Origin: Vitis vinifera
Lineage: Eukaryota > Streptophyta > Magnoliopsida > Vitales > Vitaceae
Assembly: GCF_030704535.1 (NCBI RefSeq)
Contig: NC_081814.1
Location: 26,018,001-26,082,000 of the forward strand
DNA: 64,000 nt
Direction: 5' to 3'
Translations under genes and position numbers: made by a program
Shown: positions 59,979-64,000 of the stretch, piece after piece
Layout of the letters: the number at the start of each line of letters is the position of its first letter
Position numbering within the stretch: position 1 is the first letter of the stretch
Notes under the pieces: model-generated
Told to the model about the DNA's origin: nothing
The model's database searches: none
The model's input: the letters and a program-made list of their open reading frames with translations, nothing else

Positions 59979-60228
59979 ACCTAACCCTTTCGGCATTCTT
60001 TCATCTTCATTGTGGAGTGTAAGGGGATGGCTTGTAGGGCATCCAACTGATTCCAGATGCTTCATCCCTTTCCAAATGGCTTTTCCATACACAAGAACAT
60101 ACCACATTTCTCACACGCCAAACAAGAATTCAATTCTAGAACTTTCAGTATTTGATTGGGGTAGGTGGCAATATCACTCCACAGCTGGAAGGACCCCAAC
60201 AACATAAACTAACTATTGTAGCTACATT
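59979..60228. repeat. R segment, unit 3 copy c
   Basis: Matches 10,725-10,975 with a few percent difference. Confidence 0.6.
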
Positions 60229-62207
60229 ATTACAACCTCTTCACCAAGGGTTTTGTCATTAAACAATGGAAAGAAACATATGCTTCAGCCAGTGCCATTC
60301 AAATCCATTGAATGATTCAATGGATTTAATAGCACAACAAAAGAATAAGATGGGCAAAAGCAGATCTCTTCTTTTATCAAGAGTTGTATCTACAGAAATG
60401 ATTCAAATTCATTCTCTTGATGTGTGTTAGCCATTTTATTGGCTCAGTTATTAAAATGTTTTGACATGTCATGTCATCAGCTAATACTCTCCCTCAAGCT
60501 GGTGTGAAATGTCATGAATTAATGCTGAGAGTACTCAGCCTCTCTTCTGGACTTCAGTCACAAGATTAATGGATTTCCAGCCCTTTTCATCAATCAGATG
60601 GGATCTTTTGTTGCAGATGCCAAATTTGTTTTAGAAATTGAAGATGGTTGTCTGCTTTTTCAATTGGCAAGAATTAATGGGGCTGCAGTACAAATGAACA
60701 ATCATTCACAAATGCCTTTATCACAGTGAAACTGGCCTAATTTGACTAGCTCAAAGTTTGAAACAACCTAAATACTAAGCAATTTCTCATACAAGAAAGT
60801 TTGATTATATTCCCTTGTAGAAAACTTTCAAATGGGATAAACTGGCTCAAAGTTTAGAGGCCTCCCTGCAAAATTAGTCATATGGTTGTCTGTTTTATTT
60901 TCTTGGCTCAACTCATTCTCTTGGGCTCTATCTATTTGTCTCTAGGAGTAATAGAATTTCTCAATAGTTAGGCTCAAGACTTGTTAGCCATTAAATATCT
61001 TACATATCCTAATGATGTATCAAGTGTCTCAAAGAATGTTATATATCTTATTTTACATATTAATATTTCCTAGTAAAATTAGATATCCTACGAGTTGGCT
61101 TGAATATCCTTATAAATATTCTAAATTATGAGAGATAAAAAAATTATGGGATGAAGTTAAATATATATTTAAAACATCCTGTAGTATTAAAGCTTTCACT
61201 CTCATAACAAATGATACTAGGGTTACCGTTAGCATAACAACATCTTCCAAGGTTATATTCAACTACCAAACTCATCAGAGGATAAATTTATTTCATATTT
61301 GTCAAAAAGGGAGTCACTTCCTAATCCTTCAAGTTTCAACAATGTCTAGCTCCAGAATTTTCAATTATTGATTAGGGTGGAAAAAGCATTGGACAGCTCT
61401 AGCATAAATAAATGTCAAGAACATTCTAGAGGTTATTTAAATGTATGAAATTATTTTTGGGTAACGTGAGGTAGGCACGGTTCCAATGCATGAAATGTGA
61501 ATTATTTTTCTCAAAACGCACTCCTATGGAAATGAATTTTTTGAGTTATCTTTTCATTAATATTTTGTAAATATTACATGTTTACATAATTCCTCGTTTT
61601 TTTTATTACATTATAACTTGTGTATTAAAGTTTTAACCACCATAACTCTTTCAATTTTTATTATTACACTAACTCATAGTACTAAAATTTTCAGTGATAT
61701 ATATAACAAATAGTATCAGAAGTATGGCTAGCACAACATCATTATTGAAAATTATATCCAACTACCAAACTCAATATCCAATGAATTTTTTTTCATATTA
61801 TGGTTCAAGTTTATGTAGTGCCTAGCCCTAGAATTTTCAATTATTGATTAGGGCAGGAAAGCACAGCCCAGATCTAACAACCCCAACATCATAAAGTAAC
61901 TGCCAAGAACATTGAAGAGGCTATCCATGCATGTACATGCTCTTAAGCCATATGACTTATCTTTAAAGGGATTTGAAATGCATGAAATTAATTATGGAGT
62001 TCCCAGACAAAGCCCTTCCATGTAAGCAACCTAACAAACCTTAAATGTCAAGAAACAAACACTTTTCTAACCATACATCTTTCTTCTAGTATCTTTGATG
62101 ATTTGATACTTTCCACCACAATTCTATCTTTCTTGACAATCTTTTTCATAAAAGAAGTCTTTAAAGATTTCTTGTCTGCTCCTTTCTTGTTGTTACTGAC
62201 CCATGAA
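60229..62207. other. G3 far-upstream region (unit 3) with an internal direct duplication; no gene seen
   Basis: Longer than in units 1 and 2. Two diverged direct copies of one stretch (about 61,185-61,440 and 61,620-61,925) both contain ttttcaattattgattaggg and caagaacatt. Units 1 and 2 have a single recombined copy. No ORF of note. Confidence 0.55.
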
Positions 62208-62261
62208 TGACTCATCCAACTAATGGTTGGGAGTCACCAACCATTTTTATCCCTTTAAATA
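62208..62261 (+). promoter_or_regulatory. Putative G3 core promoter (unit 3)
   Basis: TGACTCA (62,208-62,214) and TTTAAATA (62,254-62,261), about 100 bp before the ATG. Confidence 0.4.
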
Positions 62262-62359
62262 CACTTACATTCTCCAAGGGTTGATCAACCTCTGGAACTA
62301 CTACCTCTTCAATCTCTGAAAGAAGAGAGCATTGCAGAGCACTAGTTGCAGTTTGAGAA

Positions 62360-63455
62360 ATGGAGAACCAAGTTGCAGGACGGGTCATTGGAATCCCAAT
62401 CAGCTGCCCAAATGAGAATACCTCTTCTTCAAATCCATCTCTGGCATTAACTCATAGTAAGATTAGACTCTCTCTTTCAACTACATGCACATGATTATAT
62501 TTTCTACTTTGCCTATCAGTTATCAGCTATAGAAAACTTCAAAATAAAAGGCTTTTTGCTAATGGGGTTGTCTTCAAAATTGCAGATAAAGTAGATAGGA
62601 TGAAGCATATGATGAACAAAGATGAGAAAAAGGCCAATAATATTGTGCATAGAATCAGAGAACATGGTAAGTACTTGTTTTATCATTACCTTTCATGTCA
62701 ATTTCCAAAACATAAAAGCATGTCTTGACTGAGAATTGAAGGATAACTCCGTGGCATCTTAGGTCTTGAAATGTAGTTTATGTATTTGGTTGGCTTGTTT
62801 GGTTAGTGGGAATTTGATGAAATCAAAAGAATATATTGAAATCCTAAAAACTGCTTGTATGAAATAGCATTTGGGAAATAATTGATTTTATTTATTTATT
62901 TTCTGGAATTACAGTAAGACTGGCACCTAGGATCTTTGAAACTGTGAAGGGGAAGCTCAGCTTGGGGGCTAGGATTCTCCAACAAGGAGGCATGAAGAGA
63001 ATTTTCAAGCAACTTTTTGGTGTTAGGGAAGGAGAGAAGCTGTTGAAGGCTTCTCAATGCTATTTATCAACAACAGCAGGCCCCATAGCAGGCCTCCTCT
63101 TTCTCTCTACTCAAAGGGTTGCCTTTTGCAGTGAGAGATCCATCAAATGCTCTTCTCCAAATGGGGAATTGATTAGATTCCATTACAAGGTTGGGTTACT
63201 CACATAACTCTCTCTCTATGTATCAATATATCTCTTTCCATTCTTCGTTATCATTTGTGTAAATTTTTTTGTTTTCTGCAGGTCTCAATCCCACTGGGAA
63301 AGATAGAGAGAGTAGACCAAAGAGTGAATACGACAAATCAATCTCAGAAGTATATGGAAATAGTCACTGTGGACAATTTTGAGTTCTGGTTTATGGGGTT
63401 CTTGAATTATCAGAAAGCTATCATCTGTCTCCACCAGGCACTCTCTCAATCTTGA
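62360..63455 (+). CDS. GEM-like GRAM-domain protein, locus G3 (unit 3)
   Basis: Exons 62360-62456, 62586-62666, 62915-63189 and 63282-63455 give 208 aa in one frame, and all three introns are GT-AG. It starts MENQVAGRVIGIPIS. Exon 2 encodes KKANNIVHRIREHG. The GRAM region has EGEKLLKASQCYLSTTAGP, QRVAFCSERSI and FWFMGFLNYQK, and the C-terminus is QALSQS. It is the most diverged of the three G3 copies in both exons and flanks, but shows no defect. Having GT at intron 2, where the other two have GC, suggests it keeps the ancestral splice site. Confidence 0.85.
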
Positions 63456-64000
63456 TTCTTGAATGAGTTACAAATCAACCCAGAAATGAGTCAAGCAGAA
63501 ACATTTTTGTATGGACTTGATTCAAGGAGAAATGTTTTTTCCCCTCTGCTTCGTCCAATGTATTTACATGAAGCAAAAGCAAAAAGGCTTCTCCGCACAG
63601 CCAAAAACTCTGTATAAAATTTTGTTAATGAGAAATTGATCAAACAACTTTGTATAAGATATTCTGAAGTACGTAGGTTGTTTCTGTTGCTTAAATTAGG
63701 TCAGTTTTCCTAAACAACCCCATTTCTCGGAACTCAAAGAAGCTGATGGCGGGCCTTCATTCATTTTCTTAGCTAGAACACGACCTTATGGCATACATAA
63801 GCCAAACACATTCCAATCTGCTGGTTGTTTTCTGTCAATCCAGGACTCTGAGCAGACTTGAAGCACATCAAATTGCATTCATATCTGCAAAAAGATTCAA
63901 TATGATCTGATCACAACTACATATACTCATACTAGCCAAAAGTTGGCTAATCTTTTAACTCTACTCAGGTGTGGCTGACTTAAAATCGAGCATTCATCAC
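63456..64000. other. Right flank of the tandem array
   Basis: For about 185 bp the sequence still resembles the 3' side of the G3 genes, up to the string gagaaattgatc at about 63,640. From there to the window end it matches nothing else in the window and holds no recognisable gene. Confidence 0.5.

Larger units (their letters stand above)
40491..63640. repeat. Large tandem unit 3
   Basis: Third direct copy with the same layout as unit 2. Its spacer has the empty site for element C at about 40,863-40,875. Its G3 half is the most diverged of the three (several percent or more from units 1 and 2), while its element A/B block is almost identical to the start of the window. To the right of about 63,640 the sequence is not repeated in the window. 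Confidence 0.85.

Noticed and set aside
1..64000. CRISPR array, tRNA, rRNA, bacterial operons or defence systems
   Set aside because: No short regularly spaced repeats or RNA gene signatures were seen. Introns, LTR retrotransposons and plant gene families show nuclear plant DNA.

Overview
The window is plant nuclear DNA: AT-rich, with intron-split genes, long LTR retrotransposons and a short piece of chloroplast DNA. The genes are GEM-like (GRAM-domain) genes and the repeats are Ty1/copia elements. A woody eudicot such as grapevine fits, but the species is inferred and nothing in the sequence proves it.

The main structure is a direct tandem array of one large segment. Unit 1 (about 1-13,800) has lost its left end to the window edge. 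Unit 2 runs from about 13,801 to 40,490 and unit 3 from about 40,491 to 63,640, followed by sequence not seen elsewhere in the window. Each unit reads: a spacer; a nested retrotransposon block (an RE1-like copia element 'B', carrying a small inverted-repeat LTR element in its gag and a second copia element 'A' in its RT/RNase H region); a 435-bp mini-LTR element 'D'; then a GEM-like gene cluster.

The cluster has the same three loci in every unit. Locus G1 (minus strand) and locus G3 (plus strand) are four-exon genes of 207-209 aa. The G1 copy in unit 3 is an exception: a 16-bp duplication makes it 259 aa. Locus G2 (minus strand) is a pseudogene in all three units; its first exon is gone and a hAT-transposase fragment lies beside it. 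Six GEM-like genes therefore look potentially functional. Older tandem duplication inside the unit is visible as related flanking segments (called R here) present three times per unit.

The units have separate histories. Only unit 2 carries a third copia element ('C', 14,179-18,622) with clean target-site duplications; unit 3 keeps the empty site. Only unit 2 carries a 220-bp fragment of plastid rps2 inside element B. Unit 1 is a patchwork: its left part (to about 4.1 kb) is nearly identical to unit 3, and its gene cluster is nearly identical to unit 2. This points to unequal crossing-over or gene conversion, or possibly an assembly artefact. All retrotransposon polyproteins are broken by stops, frameshifts or lost catalytic residues.

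No CRISPR array, tRNA, rRNA, prokaryotic operon or new multi-gene system was found. The striking features are the mosaic tandem array and the nested and organelle-derived insertions. All identity figures are hand counts over the stated stretches.
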